Assembly: GCA_949825025.1 (NCBI GenBank)
Contig: OX463778.1
Location: forward strand, 40,687,194-40,751,193
DNA: 64,000 nucleotides
Direction of reading: 5' to 3'
DNA from: Siphlonurus alternatus
Taxonomy: Eukaryota; Arthropoda; Insecta; Ephemeroptera; Siphlonuridae
Shown: piece by piece, positions 27,035-37,867 of the stretch
How positions within the stretch are numbered: the first letter of the stretch is position 1
Layout of the letters: each line of letters begins with the position of its first letter
Position numbers and translations under genes: made by a program
The notes under the pieces: model-generated
Databases searched by the model: none
Told to the model about the DNA's origin: nothing
What the model saw: the letters and a program-made list of their open reading frames with translations, nothing else

Positions 27035-27312
27035 TTCTGCATCCAAAAAGTATAAAAATATGTACACAATATATAGGGTTGTTAAAAATGTTAAAAAAAC
27101 AGCTTTGTACTAAATTATATTTGTCTGAGTTGGGGAGTTAGTTGAAAGTTGCGCTGTTGACGAGTGCCCAGGCTTGCTCATTATTCTCCACCGCTCTGAA
27201 TAATAACTCTTCGCTCATTAATTCGAGACCTACTGAAAAAAAAAACTATTCATAATTTAACTTCTCTGTACAAACATTCCAACAACTCTCCTGCACCTTC
27301 TCATCAGCAAAT
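26216..27312. other. AT-rich intron segment
   Basis: Holds the AT/GT microsatellite at 26989; otherwise nothing. Confidence 0.6.
26989..27034. repeat. AT microsatellite running into GT
   Basis: About 19 AT units followed by four GT units, a compound dinucleotide repeat. Confidence 0.95.
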
Positions 27313-27864
27313 ACCTACGTATATAATATTTATTGCATTGCGTCAATGTTTCTATTTTTATACAATATCTCATAACATAGAAGTGTTGCAGTTACATGTT
27401 TGAATTATATTAATTTAAGAACTATAAAAAGAAAACAACAGCAATTAAACACAACCTCATTATTTTTCCATGAATATCATTCAAAGTAGTGCTTCTTTTG
27501 TTCTTGAGGTATATAATATAACGTGCACTTAAAACACACTTCATGTTGAATAGTGCTGCAATAGAAAGGAGGAAAACTCACAGTAAATATTATATGAAAT
27601 AAGAAAACACCTACATACATTGCATTGTGTCAGTGCATGGTTTTATTTTTATACATATTACCCCCACATAGATGTGCTTATATGAAATTATAACGTTCAT
27701 TTTAAAACAGGAAATATAGGAAAACATGAGCAACTAAATAGAGCCTCATTATTTTTCCATGAATAGCATTGAATGTAGTGCTTCTCGTCTTGAGTTTTTT
27801 TATAACGTGCACTCGAGACACTTCGTGTTGGTAACAGTGCTGCAATAGAAAACTCTTAGTAAAG
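27313..27864. repeat. Diverged tandem duplication of a ~265 bp block
   Basis: Copy A (27313-27588) and copy B (27609-27864) match in order. Both start ACCTACRTA, then have TTGCATTG, TTTTATACA, CCTCATTATTTTTCCATGAA, GTAGTGCTTCT, ATAACGTGCACT, and GTGCTGCAATAGAAA near the end. They differ by many substitutions and small indels, so the duplication is not recent. No coding content is seen. It stops about 120 bp before the TTAA element. Confidence 0.8.
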
Positions 27865-27983
27865 AAAAAGTTGACTCTACAATGTCTGAGGTCACATTTT
27901 GCTAGCAATATATTTTTCTATTTGAGATTAAGTTTCATGATTAACTTTAGAAGTGTTTTACTGTTATTATGGTGCTTTTCATC

Positions 27984-28368
27984 TTAAAGGGACAGGGGAC
28001 CATAAAAATAAGTATTTTTTTATTTAAAAGTTACCCACTAACTGAGTATGAATACATGCCGCACAGTGGCGAGTGCCTCAGGGTAAACGCCCAGCGAGTA
28101 ACTAAAGTGTGGATTGCTGACGTCAGCAATCACGAATGGCAACGCAGCTACCTCTTTTCCATTTCCATGGAACTCACTCCCCCTCTTCCCGCCCAGTCGT
28201 ACTCAGTGCGATGTTGCCTGTGCAATTGCCCTGCGGCTGTCTATATTTATTTAATTTTTATAAATTCGGGGGATGGTCCGAAAACGGAAATTTACTCATT
28301 TCTCGCATTAACATATCTTACATAAACTTTTTATGTATACATGACTTTATTGTCCCGTGTCCCTTTAA
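27984..28368. mobile_element. TTAA-flanked non-autonomous DNA element, 385 bp
   Basis: The left end is TTAA then AGGGACAGGGGACCATAAA. The right end is the inverted form, TTTATTGTCCCGTGTCCCT then TTAA. TTAA target duplications are the hallmark of piggyBac-type transposition and of T2-type MITEs, so this is probably a MITE of that kind. The interior is G+C-richer than its surroundings and has no transposase. It holds a perfect 18-bp palindrome centred on TGACGTCA (28113-28130). Open frames at 27969-28325 and 28136-28429 are side effects of the element. Confidence 0.75.
28113..28130. promoter_or_regulatory. 18-bp perfect palindrome with CRE core
   Basis: ATTGCTGACGTCAGCAAT is its own complement and contains TGACGTCA, the full-site core bound by CREB/ATF bZIP dimers. 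It lies inside the TTAA element. Binding is inferred from the motif only. Confidence 0.5.
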
Positions 28369-28560
28369 GGATAAAAAATTCAATAAAACTACTAATATTG
28401 AAACTTCAATTCATATCGAAATATTTTAATGATTTACGTCTCTAATGGATGTAACTTTCTGAAGATCCATAGCCAATTTTGATATTGATAAGTTTTGGGA
28501 AATTCAGAAATTCACCACTGTTATTTTAAGCGTACAAGTTAACGTAAGTGTTTTACGAAG

Positions 28561-28870
28561 TATATGCCACATTAGTAAAGCAAGTGATATGCATAGCAGC
28601 AGACACGAATCGTGTTATACAAGGGTTTCTTTAGCCTTTTGCTTCACTGCCTATGGCCTTGCTTGCTATAGTTGCTGCTGTTTCATCGTTGATGGCTCCT
28701 ATACATGGCGGCTACAGTACAGTGGCGTTTCGTAACGACAAGCGCACAGGCCTGGGTCATTAGGGAAGGAGCACAAAGCATCAGCCTTTATCTCGCTCTC
28801 ACCTGGGTTCTATAGTATGGGGTAAATGCTAATAATTAGGGGAAGCTGTAGTAGAGCTGGAAAACCATTA
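28561..28870. other. G+C-richer island
   Basis: GTTGCTGCTGTTTC near 28671, GCATAGCAGCAGACACG at 28591 and GGCTACAGTACAGTGGCG. No open frame supported. Confidence 0.4.
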
Positions 28871-31800
28871 GGCAACTACATAGTGTACAACTAACTGGCA
28901 TTATCTTTTTTCACAAAATGTTAACATGGTTGACAGTAAAATATATTTAAAAAGATAATTTTTATATATTTTATAATGTAAATCATATTTTGATAAAAAA
29001 AAGTGTTATTTTTGTTATGAAAATATTAATTTACATAAAAGATTTTGAAATTACATGCTTTTAGTCATTGGTAATAAAAATATTAAGATTATAATAAAGA
29101 AATTTACTGATGAATAAAATAACACTGAGGAATGCAAAAAAATAAAATCTAAAAGTATGACGTCATAGTTAATGGATTTGCGAGGCTACGAGTTGATAGA
29201 GGGGAATCTTTTTTTTAAAAGTGCGCCTAAAAAAAACAACCAAGACAAACGCAAAAAAGTAAAGCATTGTATAATACAATTTTTTACATAAAAAATAATA
29301 ATAAAAAAAAAGTTTTAGAATAGCTAATTCAAATTTAAAATGCGTTGTAACATTATTTACGCTATGCCTTACAGGTATATAAAAGAATGAAAAATGAAAA
29401 TCGCTCTTCATTCTTCACACCTTTGCAGTAATTTAAGGAACAAAGCGGCAGTTAAGGTTATTTATTATTAACGAGTTTTTTGTTTTCAAGAACTTTTTAA
29501 CTTAAGTTTTTGTCTAATATTTGACAGAATATTCTTTCTTATATGTCTAGCAAAGTCTATTTTTTTTTGTAAAGAACAAAATTTCTTGTATAATTTTTTT
29601 TAGTAATATTTTTTTTTACAATAAATAACAAGTTTAATTTAATATATTATTTAAAATATGACCATTTTGTTGTACTTTCTCATGCTATTTTTTTATTTTT
29701 AGCTTGCTTTTTCATGCTAACATTTACTTTTAAGGCATCATATTACAGCATAGTATAGGGTTTCATTTTGAATTTTGTTCTTTATATAAATATATTTGCT
29801 GCATGTAATATAAAACATAAATACAACACGTTACACACAAATTATTAGTATACATAACATTACTAACATCACACATATATGGCTACTTTGGTTTGAAAAT
29901 CGTATATTTTTTCTTTAAATTGTATAACATAGAAAGCAAAAGCAAACAACGTAGAATAACAATATAGTTGTATGTTGTGAAAAAAGCTATTGTAGAATAT
30001 GATAGTACCAAAAATAACCTTTATTTCACATTACTTGTTGGTGTATAGGAGAGAAGATGTGAAGCTATCCTATACTATGAGTAGAATATCATCAAGTGTA
30101 CTTTAAGTTCATTTTCCTATACTGAAACATTGATAAATAAACACACACAAATAATATGTAATTTTTACAAACATATAAGGGTAATATCATCAAGTTAGTG
30201 AGGGCTGGGGGTCGAAGATTGAAGCTGTTTTTTCGCTTCAACTTCCATTTTGTCTCGTCATGAGTTTCTTCCTTCCTTTCATTTTCAACCTTCACCTCTC
30301 TTGCTATTCTTTTTCTTTCACTTGGCTAAATTTTCTTGTTTTAAATTTAAACATAAGCATGACAGCATTTTTTTTTTTTAAACAACATGTCTGAAAGTAT
30401 ATTTTGTATTCAATTTTTTTTTAAAAGAAAAATAAAAAGTATACTATAATAATAAAACTTTATAATTTTATACTTCTTGTATAAATATGCGACTGTTTCT
30501 TTCATATATTTAATTCTAAATTTTAGTTTAGCAAAAATATTAAATTCCACTGAAAAATGTATGAAAAAAGTTGGTTTCTTTTTTTTTTATTTAATTTTAA
30601 TTCAAGTTCAGTTGGTTACAGAAATTGTAGACTTTTAACTAAAACAATTTTCTGTTGCTGCGTAATAGCTTTAATATTTCTTGTTAAATTGATAATTCAA
30701 ATTAGTGTCCACCTTTGAGTGATTTTGGAAAATCGAAATGATATACTATGACAAAAGTGAATACTACATAAAGAATGCATTGACAACGATTTTTTTTCCC
30801 GAGTTCAATATTACTATTTAAAGAATAAGGAAAAAAATCGAATGACGTACATTGCCATTGCTCTGAAACAAAAGATACGACTTTCATGGCCGATGACGTC
30901 ACAACTAAAACAAATTTTAAAGAAGAAAGAAAAATCAAAGTAATAATTTTATATTATACTCTTATATTAATAATTTATTAATTCATAACGAAAATCACAT
31001 TGAATTCGTAAAAAACGGGCAAAATAATATTTATTTATAGATATTTGTACTGGACCGTGTATTAATGGGTTTAATATTGTATGTCGTATTTTATTTATGT
31101 TTAGAACATGTATCCAACCCAGGACTTGTCTATATTGGAATTAAATAAACAAATCAAAATGGCAAGATAGTTATATAATTATTTTTGTACGTGTGTTATT
31201 TTAACTAAAAATTTGTATTGTATTCTTTATAATCGGATTAATTACCTAACCTGTAGTCTGTTTTTTTAATAAATATAATAAGTAATTAAAATAAATAAGA
31301 TATTTTGTATTTTCCACTTAAAGCCACACACGATATACAGTTTTGCATTTTTTTTTATAAGAAAATGTAATTTCCATATAAACATATGGAACTGAGGAAT
31401 AAGTAGAAAAATTGTATCGTGTAACACCGGCATAATATAGTTCAATTTTTTATTCTCTTTACACAAATAACAACCATATCTGCATAGACTAAATTATTAA
31501 TTTCAAATCACCTAACTCTTAAATGATAGATATATTGTGTAAAGGTAAAATTTTTAACAAAATAATTGGATATTATTTTTAAATTGAAATTTTTAAATGT
31601 AACTAACAAATGTAAAATATAAATTTTCTAAATTAGTTGAAATATATGTTACTAGTTATAACAATAGAAATGTGTATCCATTATTCATACTTTGTTCACA
31701 ATATATTATAGGGTGATTAATTTTCAGATGAATTGTCTGACACACACATGGTGTAATTAAATGATCATTATGTATATAATTTTAATAATAGTTCACGGTC

Positions 31801-32023
31801 TTTTGATTGATGTATTAGAAAATATAATTTAATATTATTTACAGATATAGAGAAGAAAACACAAATATAAATATATTGAAATATTTTATGTATTTTGTCA
31901 TAAGAAATTATTTATGTATTATTTTGTACATTGTTTATTTTTATATTTTAAGTCGTTTTGTTATGATATAATTTATAATATTCTTAGCTCTAAACAGCCC
32001 CCCCCCCCCTTCGCTCCTTTCCC
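28871..32023. other. Long AT-rich intron segment
   Basis: About 3.1 kb with CRE cores at 29158 and 30894 as the only distinctive motifs, plus a C11 run at 31998-32008. The small frames are K/F/I-rich chance frames. Confidence 0.6.
29156..29167. promoter_or_regulatory. 12-bp palindrome with CRE core
   Basis: TATGACGTCATA, a perfect palindrome around TGACGTCA in AT-rich DNA. Confidence 0.4.
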
Positions 32024-32089
32024 GTGCTATCTCCACCAACTATCTGGCATTGCGTGATCGCTCTCTTACACCAAGTTGTAAAACTTAAA

Positions 32090-32356
32090 ATGGCGAAGAA
32101 AAAGTCAGAATTGAGTAGCATTTTGCGTGCTTTAAACCAGCCACAATATTACATAAAGAATGGTAAAAAAAAAGAAAATAAAGGTATATATACTAAAGGT
32201 GTAGAGGTTAAGTATTTAACACCTTATAACAAGCCTTTCTTACTACCAGATGACGTTTTATTTGAACGATCTTACCAACTGCAATCTGAAGTTTTAAACG
32301 ATATGAAGGAGGGTGAAACTTATTTTTGGTCTATAATTTTTTATTTGTTTTTATAA
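32090..32356 (+). CDS. Unrecognised small open frame, 88 codons
   Basis: I do not recognise this protein. The ATG at 32090 has a good start context (AAAATGG). The frame encodes a basic N-terminus (MAKKKSELSSILRALNQPQ), a lysine-rich middle, and a proline/acidic segment (LTPYNKPFLLPDDVLFERSY). Amino-acid use is unlike the F/I/Y/K-rich chance frames around it. The last ten residues are hydrophobic (FWSIIFYLFL), either a short membrane tail or read-through past a splice donor; GTGAAA at 32313 is a possible donor. It lies on the strand opposite neuroligin, inside its intron. It could be a nested gene, one exon of a gene, a decayed gene copy, or chance. An in-frame ATG also exists at 32024, but its 22 extra residues look noncoding. 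Confidence 0.35.
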   Translation: MAKKKSELSSILRALNQPQYYIKNGKKKENKGIYTKGVEVKYLTPYNKPFLLPDDVLFERSYQLQSEVLNDMKEGETYFWSIIFYLFL

Positions 32357-32605
32357 CTTTTACTATTACATTTTCATAAATATATAGGGATATTTTATAG
32401 CTCTATTGCACGTGCTTCCTTGTTTGGAGGGTGAAGTGAAGGAGGGGAGGGGAGGGTGAAGGAGAGAGTGGAAGGGAAATGAGGGTGGGTAGAGAATGTC
32501 TGTTACATGGAAAGGGGTTACCAGCATAATTAATGGTTCATCACCCTTATACCCTTAATGCAGCAACCAGTGGGCGTGACTGCTGCAGACAAGTTAGAGC
32601 AAGAG

Positions 32606-32606
<1 letters not shown>
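32357..32606. other. G-rich patch before GA microsatellite
   Basis: GGAGGGGAGGGGAGGG (32437-32453), a purine-rich strand asymmetry continuing toward the GA tract at 32607. It could form triplex or G-quadruplex structures. Confidence 0.45.

Positions 32607-32649
<43 letters not shown>
32607..32649. repeat. GA microsatellite
   Basis: Perfect GA repeat of about 21 units, following short imperfect AGAGCAAGAG units. Confidence 0.95.
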
Positions 32650-32652
<3 letters not shown>

Positions 32653-32795
32653 GTACAATATTTGCACACCACAATACATTGCTTTCATACAAACTTAATG
32701 AAAGGAACATTATTATATACAAAGCTTTGGCTTTGATTGACTGTGAACTACACAAGTTAATTTCAAGCATTTAATCTTTTCTATTATTACCCACC

Positions 32796-32910
32796 CAATT
32801 GATGAGGTCTAATGCTAGGCAAGGCCTAAGTTTGTTTATTTTGATTGTTGCAATAATCGAAATCAACAAAGTTAAGCCTGGGTTAAAGTCAGACCTCATC
32901 TATGCAATTG
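32796..32910. repeat. 115-bp imperfect hairpin
   Basis: CAATTG ends both sides, and GATGAGGTCT on the left pairs with AGACCTCATC on the right. Further in, CTAAGTTTGTT pairs with AACAAAGTTAAG around a GATTGTTGCAATAATC tip. The whole 115 bp can fold as one stem with bulges. It could be a tiny foldback MITE or a small-RNA precursor; the sequence alone does not decide. It lies 147 bp beyond a GA microsatellite. Confidence 0.6.
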
Positions 32911-33049
32911 AGTGATTTAATATATATTTAATTTTATTTTTCGAATTTGAAGTACACAATACATTGCAATATAAGGAATAATAAAGGGATTATAAATAAT
33001 TAGTTTTGATTTCATAGAATGTATAAAGTGTCAATATATTTGTGGCAGT

Positions 33050-33300
33050 TGTCAAGTATCTGACCACTTGAATACACCGAACCAGGCTGCATGCTGTCTT
33101 TATCAAAACACCCCATCAGCAGCTGGTCCGTACTATCAGGAAGACGATAACGTCACTTGTAGCGAGACAATTTATTACATGAGAACTATGATAAGATGTT
33201 CTGCTCGTGGCACACTTTGTTCAGGTCACAGGATTAGAAGGGGCTTGCAGCTTTATCAAGGACCCTTATACTCACTCCCTTCTAATGCTTTTTGAAGCTT
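33050..33300. other. G+C-richer patch, unrecognised
   Basis: Balanced composition, with CTTTATCAA repeated at 33098 and 33251. The 75-codon plus frame (33068-33295) is cysteine-containing and low in bias, but I recognise no domain and no splice signals. Possibly an old repeat. Confidence 0.35.
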
Positions 33301-33740
33301 AAGTACGAGTTAACCAAAGCTCTACTGAAAACCTACTTCATTGTCTTTAAGTTATTTTTTAATTTATATACAATGTAACAAATATTCATTTAACAGTTTT
33401 TTACCTTACAATATTTGAAAATTGTTATTATAAAAAAAAATAATATAAAATTAAATATGAATTATTCTCAACTATAAAGCATTTATAAAAATATTCAAAT
33501 TGTTAACAGTTTTTTTTTATTAAACGATATATAAAAAATATACACTAAAAATTATTCGTTATATTAGCATGTAATTTTGTAACTTATTCAGATATACCAC
33601 TAAAACCATCAACATTTTATGCATTCAGTTATAATTTATGGCAGTGAAAAAAAAAAAAAAAAGGAGAAAAAGTTTGATTTAAGATGTTGTAATATGCTTA
33701 AGAAAATAGGAGGAACTCAAATTAAAAAAAAAAAAGAAAG

Positions 33741-34030
33741 GGTGGGCTGAAACGTCCACTTGAAGTCAACACGGGGGGGGGGAGAAGTGGGGAGAGGGAG
33801 GGTGAATCTGACTTGCAAATGCAAGGAGCAGAAGTAGTAGAAGCTGGCTGGTCCGGACGGGCGTTCGAGCCAGCGATACTTTCTGTCGCCTTAAACACAG
33901 GAAATTACGCACTCCAGACTCTCCCCCCTCTTTTCTCGTTCCTAGTGCCTCCATCAGCACAACCAGCACCATCACGAGAGCTCACAAACTTTTTTGTATC
34001 ACTTGCTGCTGCTTTTATTTCTTTTTACTT
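33741..34030. other. G+C-richer island with G run
   Basis: G10 at 33773-33782, AGCAGAAGTAGTAG and TTGCTGCTGCT (34004-34014). Opposing short frames with no recognised domain. Confidence 0.45.
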
Positions 34031-37000
34031 TTTTGAATAAAAAAATATATATTTCTTCTTCATACCGGTATGTTAATGCAAAAATACTAAAGACACAAAT
34101 TTTAAACGAGAAAGAGAGAAAAATATAAAGAAAAGTAAGAATATTCAGTTTTATACTTTTCTCATTCAAAATAATAATATTGGTATGTGAATGTTTGTGA
34201 AAATGTATGCAGTAGGTGCTTAAGTTTTATTTTCTTATGTAAACTGCAGTTTGTGTGGAGAAACTTTTTAAATCTCATGTTATACTTCTAAAGACACAGA
34301 GTAAGAGTGTAATAATATATGGTAAAAACAAGAATTTTATGCAGTTTCAGTTTACAGAGTTTCTTAAAGAAAACCATCCACCATTTTTTAAAAAAAGCGC
34401 CGTGCTTATATGCAACCTGTCATGCATATTGCACCAACTGGTTGCCTGCTTTACAGGTGTGTCTAGACCTGGAAATTTTTTTAATTACTTTTTATAGTTT
34501 ATATTAATGCAATATACGAATATATACAAAATGTGAAAATGACTGATTATCGTAATATAACAAAACAAAACAATTACTCTTGTATATTTTAGAATAAATT
34601 AATGATTTTAAAGTAGTATTTTTTTATTTCAAGTTAATAAACATACAAAATTTTAATATTTTCATCTTACTTTTTATTTCATGTATAATTTATCAATTTA
34701 TCATCACTAAAAAACTGTTAACTTTTGTGTGATATTATTTCTTTAACATTAATAAAGACTGACATGTTTATATTTTTCTTCTCCACAATATTAGTGGTGG
34801 TTGCTATTGGAGTGTGGAGTGAGTAGGCCACCAAGTAATGAATAAAGCGTGTAAGTGAATTATCATAAACTTGATACAAGGGACAACGAAGCGCTAAAAA
34901 CCAGACGTAGACTTCACGCTTTTCCCCTTCCCATCGCTTGTCTGTTAGTTTGGTAGCTGTCACTGCAGCCGTTGTAACCGCAACTGGACAATCTGAATTG
35001 CAAAATACTCGAGCACAAAGGCGACATAAAAAAAGTCACGTGCTATATGCATAAACATTTAGTTTTTTTAAGAAATTACTGTCCAAAAATATTATTAATA
35101 AATTTATTTAAATCATTAACTATATTATAATACTTTTAATATGCATAGAAATTTATTAGAATAAAAAATAATGTAAATTATGAACATATTGAAGCTAATA
35201 ATTTACATAAAGATATGTAATTTTAAAGTAATTCATATTTAAATTATACAGTAATGCTCATATTTTATGTTAATGAGACATGTAAATGTTTTTTTTTTAA
35301 ATCAAGTAAATGAAATTTATAACAGAACTAAACATAAACATTTTACTTCTTAAGATAAATTTTCATCAAACAAGATAGATTCAGATATTTTCATAACACA
35401 TAACAGGAGTTAATTCCTTTTTATGTACTATATATGCATGAAACAACCAAAAATTTGTTAAAACTTTTAACATTAATTTTAAACAAATCATTTGTATTTC
35501 AGCCAAATTATATATATTATGTAGTCCAAATTCTTGAATATTTTATTTCAACCTTTCTTTTTTTTTTTTTACCAACTTTACAAGAATTTTTAAAATTAGC
35601 ATATCACCTCACGAATAGAAATATAAAGTATAAAAAAAAAGAAACCCAATTTATTTTGTAATGAAACTTTATTCATTTATTAAAATCTTAAAATTATACA
35701 AAAATAATAAGGTAGAAAAATTACTAAGTACAATCATGCAATATAATAAGTATAATAAATTCTATAAATAATTTAATATTATGAATTATAATATAATATT
35801 TTTCACATAGACTACATCTTTGTTTCCTTTATTCTTTTTCTCACGTACTCCCATATTTCACAGTAATCCACACTAGCTCACAGCACAAGGAACAACCAAC
35901 TTGCATGGATGATTAATCATCGTAACGATAAACTTATATTTTATGAACTGAATATATACTGTTAACACTTTGATATATATTTTTAATATATATATTTTTT
36001 GTGTGTAGTTATTTATTTAATATTATATAAAAATTTTTCACTCTGTTAAACTATTATATAGAGATAACCCAAATTTTTTGCTTGTTTGAAAACGATAACA
36101 TATTTTTCTGCACCAACGATTCCATATGTTTTATACCTACCTGAAAACATTTTATATGAACGCGTCATGATGGGTGAATAGAGAGAGAGACCCAAAGCAG
36201 TTCTATACAGTCTGGTGTATATATATATATATATATATGAGGCTTTACACAAGCTGGCTTTCTCATATATGTATATAGCATGGTACGAACTGTTTCCACT
36301 CCATTTCCCGTTATGGCCGCTATACTTCTGTGTTATATAGTTTGTACACTAGTAAGTAAAAAAAATAGTTGAAAAAAAATTGCCTGCACCGTGGAATTTT
36401 GTGGTCACGTGGTACTGAGTATTTGGGTTACTTGTGGAGACAGTGTGTGGCTAGGACGTGCTTTTATCAGATCAGAAAAGTCCTCACGATCAAAATAACA
36501 ACGAAAAAATATATATACATGAGAGCAAAAATATACAGGAAATGGTGGTGAACATGTATACCACATGAATATAATAATAAAAAAATAGCTGAATAAAATT
36601 TAAACCTTTATATATGTAGCATTAATGTATAATAAAATGCATTGTTGAGCTCCCATTTTTTTTATTGCTTACTGATTCATGGAATAAAAAAAATAAACAC
36701 ATAAAATTAAATAGTATCTCCAACAAATAAACTGTCTGTATTTTCCTGTTATATTTATGAATAATTAATTATAGATAGAATATAAAATGTTTTTATCACA
36801 CAAACAATTTTATTAATTTTTTTTTTTTTTTTTCAAATACATTTAGTTTGTATTATCATTTTTAAATTTGCAAAATTTTTCAATTTTTGTGCACGTATGT
36901 TCTAGACTCAATAATTACAAATTTTATATGTAACACTTTTGCTCTTAAAAAAAAAAAAAAAAAAGTATCAATTTTATTAGTTTAACAAACGCAAGATAAC

Positions 37001-37101
37001 TTCTGTATGTAACCAGAAATTGAATATTTAATTTCTAAAACACTTCAGAGAGTTTAAAGCTCTTGACGTAAAACCACCTTCAAGGTTCCTAATGCGAAAC
37101 A
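34031..37101. other. AT-rich intron segment with weak patches
   Basis: A moderately G+C-richer patch at 34380-34470, another at 34800-35000 and one at 36120-36460 (short GA run, AT repeat, CACGTGGTAC). No gene supported. Confidence 0.5.
36218..36238. repeat. AT microsatellite, 10 units
   Basis: Short perfect AT tract just downstream of a short GA run at 36180-36190. Confidence 0.9.
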
Positions 37102-37236
37102 TAATGAAGGTGAGAAACATTACTACTTCCGGTACTTTTAGGGGTAACTTAATGAAGGTGATAAACTTCCGGTACTTCCAGTGGTATCTTAATGAAGGAG
37201 AGAAACATTGCATTTCCGGTACTTCCAGGGGTAAAT
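37102..37236. repeat. Minisatellite, three units of 40-48 bp
   Basis: Units start at 37102, 37150 and 37190. Each begins TAATGAAGG and contains TTCCGGTACTT, then GTGG/GGGGTA. The middle unit lacks about 8 bp. The repeat opens reading frames on both strands (37028-37303 and 37092-37334) with repeated peptide segments; these are artefacts of the repeat. It is too short and irregular to be a CRISPR array, and the genome is eukaryotic. Confidence 0.85.
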
Positions 37237-37853
37237 TAAACTTGTTAAACTGTAGTAAGTTCATTAAAAACTTATACGCAATGCATTCATGTTGGATATT
37301 CATTCATAATATGAATGTATATTATACAGTATAAAAAAAATGCACGGTAGAGTTTAGTTAACTCTAATTTTACATTTTTTTTAACTTCTTTTTATTTTAA
37401 AAGCTGAATTAAATGCTTAGTTTTTTTATATTAAAAAAAAAAAGAAACTTGAATTTTTTAATTAAAGTAACGTTAAACAAAAGGAAGTTTAATTTTTTTT
37501 AACCAATTACGCTGTGATTTGAATGCATTAAAATAGAATATTCTCCTTATCTAGGTACAGTAAAAATAATTACCCAGCAATTAAAAGTTTTAAAGTATAT
37601 ATGTATATCCAATTGGATTACAATCAACAAGTTTTGTAACAATCTTAAAACAGTTTAAAGTTACATTTATAAGTAATAAAGTATTAATGTAACTTAAGTT
37701 ACCTTATTGTGGTTTTGACTTTGTCTATTAGTAACTTTACGTTACAGGCAAACTACTATAATTAAATTTTAAGATTCTCTCTAAAGTTTATTAACTATTA
37801 CTATATTATTACTTTGAAGTAAACTAATTTATTTATCAACAATTATACATATA

Positions 37854-37867
37854 CTGTGACGTCACAG
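37854..37867. promoter_or_regulatory. 14-bp palindrome with CRE core
   Basis: CTGTGACGTCACAG, a perfect palindrome around TGACGTCA, at the left edge of a short G+C-richer patch (37854-37980). Confidence 0.45.

Noticed and set aside
27969..28429. Two overlapping plus frames (118 and 97 codons)
   Set aside because: They start and end within or near the TTAA element, overlap in different phases and show no family.
33068..33295. 75-codon plus frame with several cysteines
   Set aside because: Considered as a small secreted peptide, but there is no signal peptide and no motif or start context worth a call; kept as an unrecognised patch.
34255..34497. 80-codon plus frame ending near a transposon-like patch
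   Set aside because: Considered a transposase remnant, but no catalytic or DNA-binding motif is visible.
37102..37236. CRISPR-like array
   Set aside because: Unequal units with no constant repeat plus unique spacer pattern, and the genome is clearly eukaryotic.
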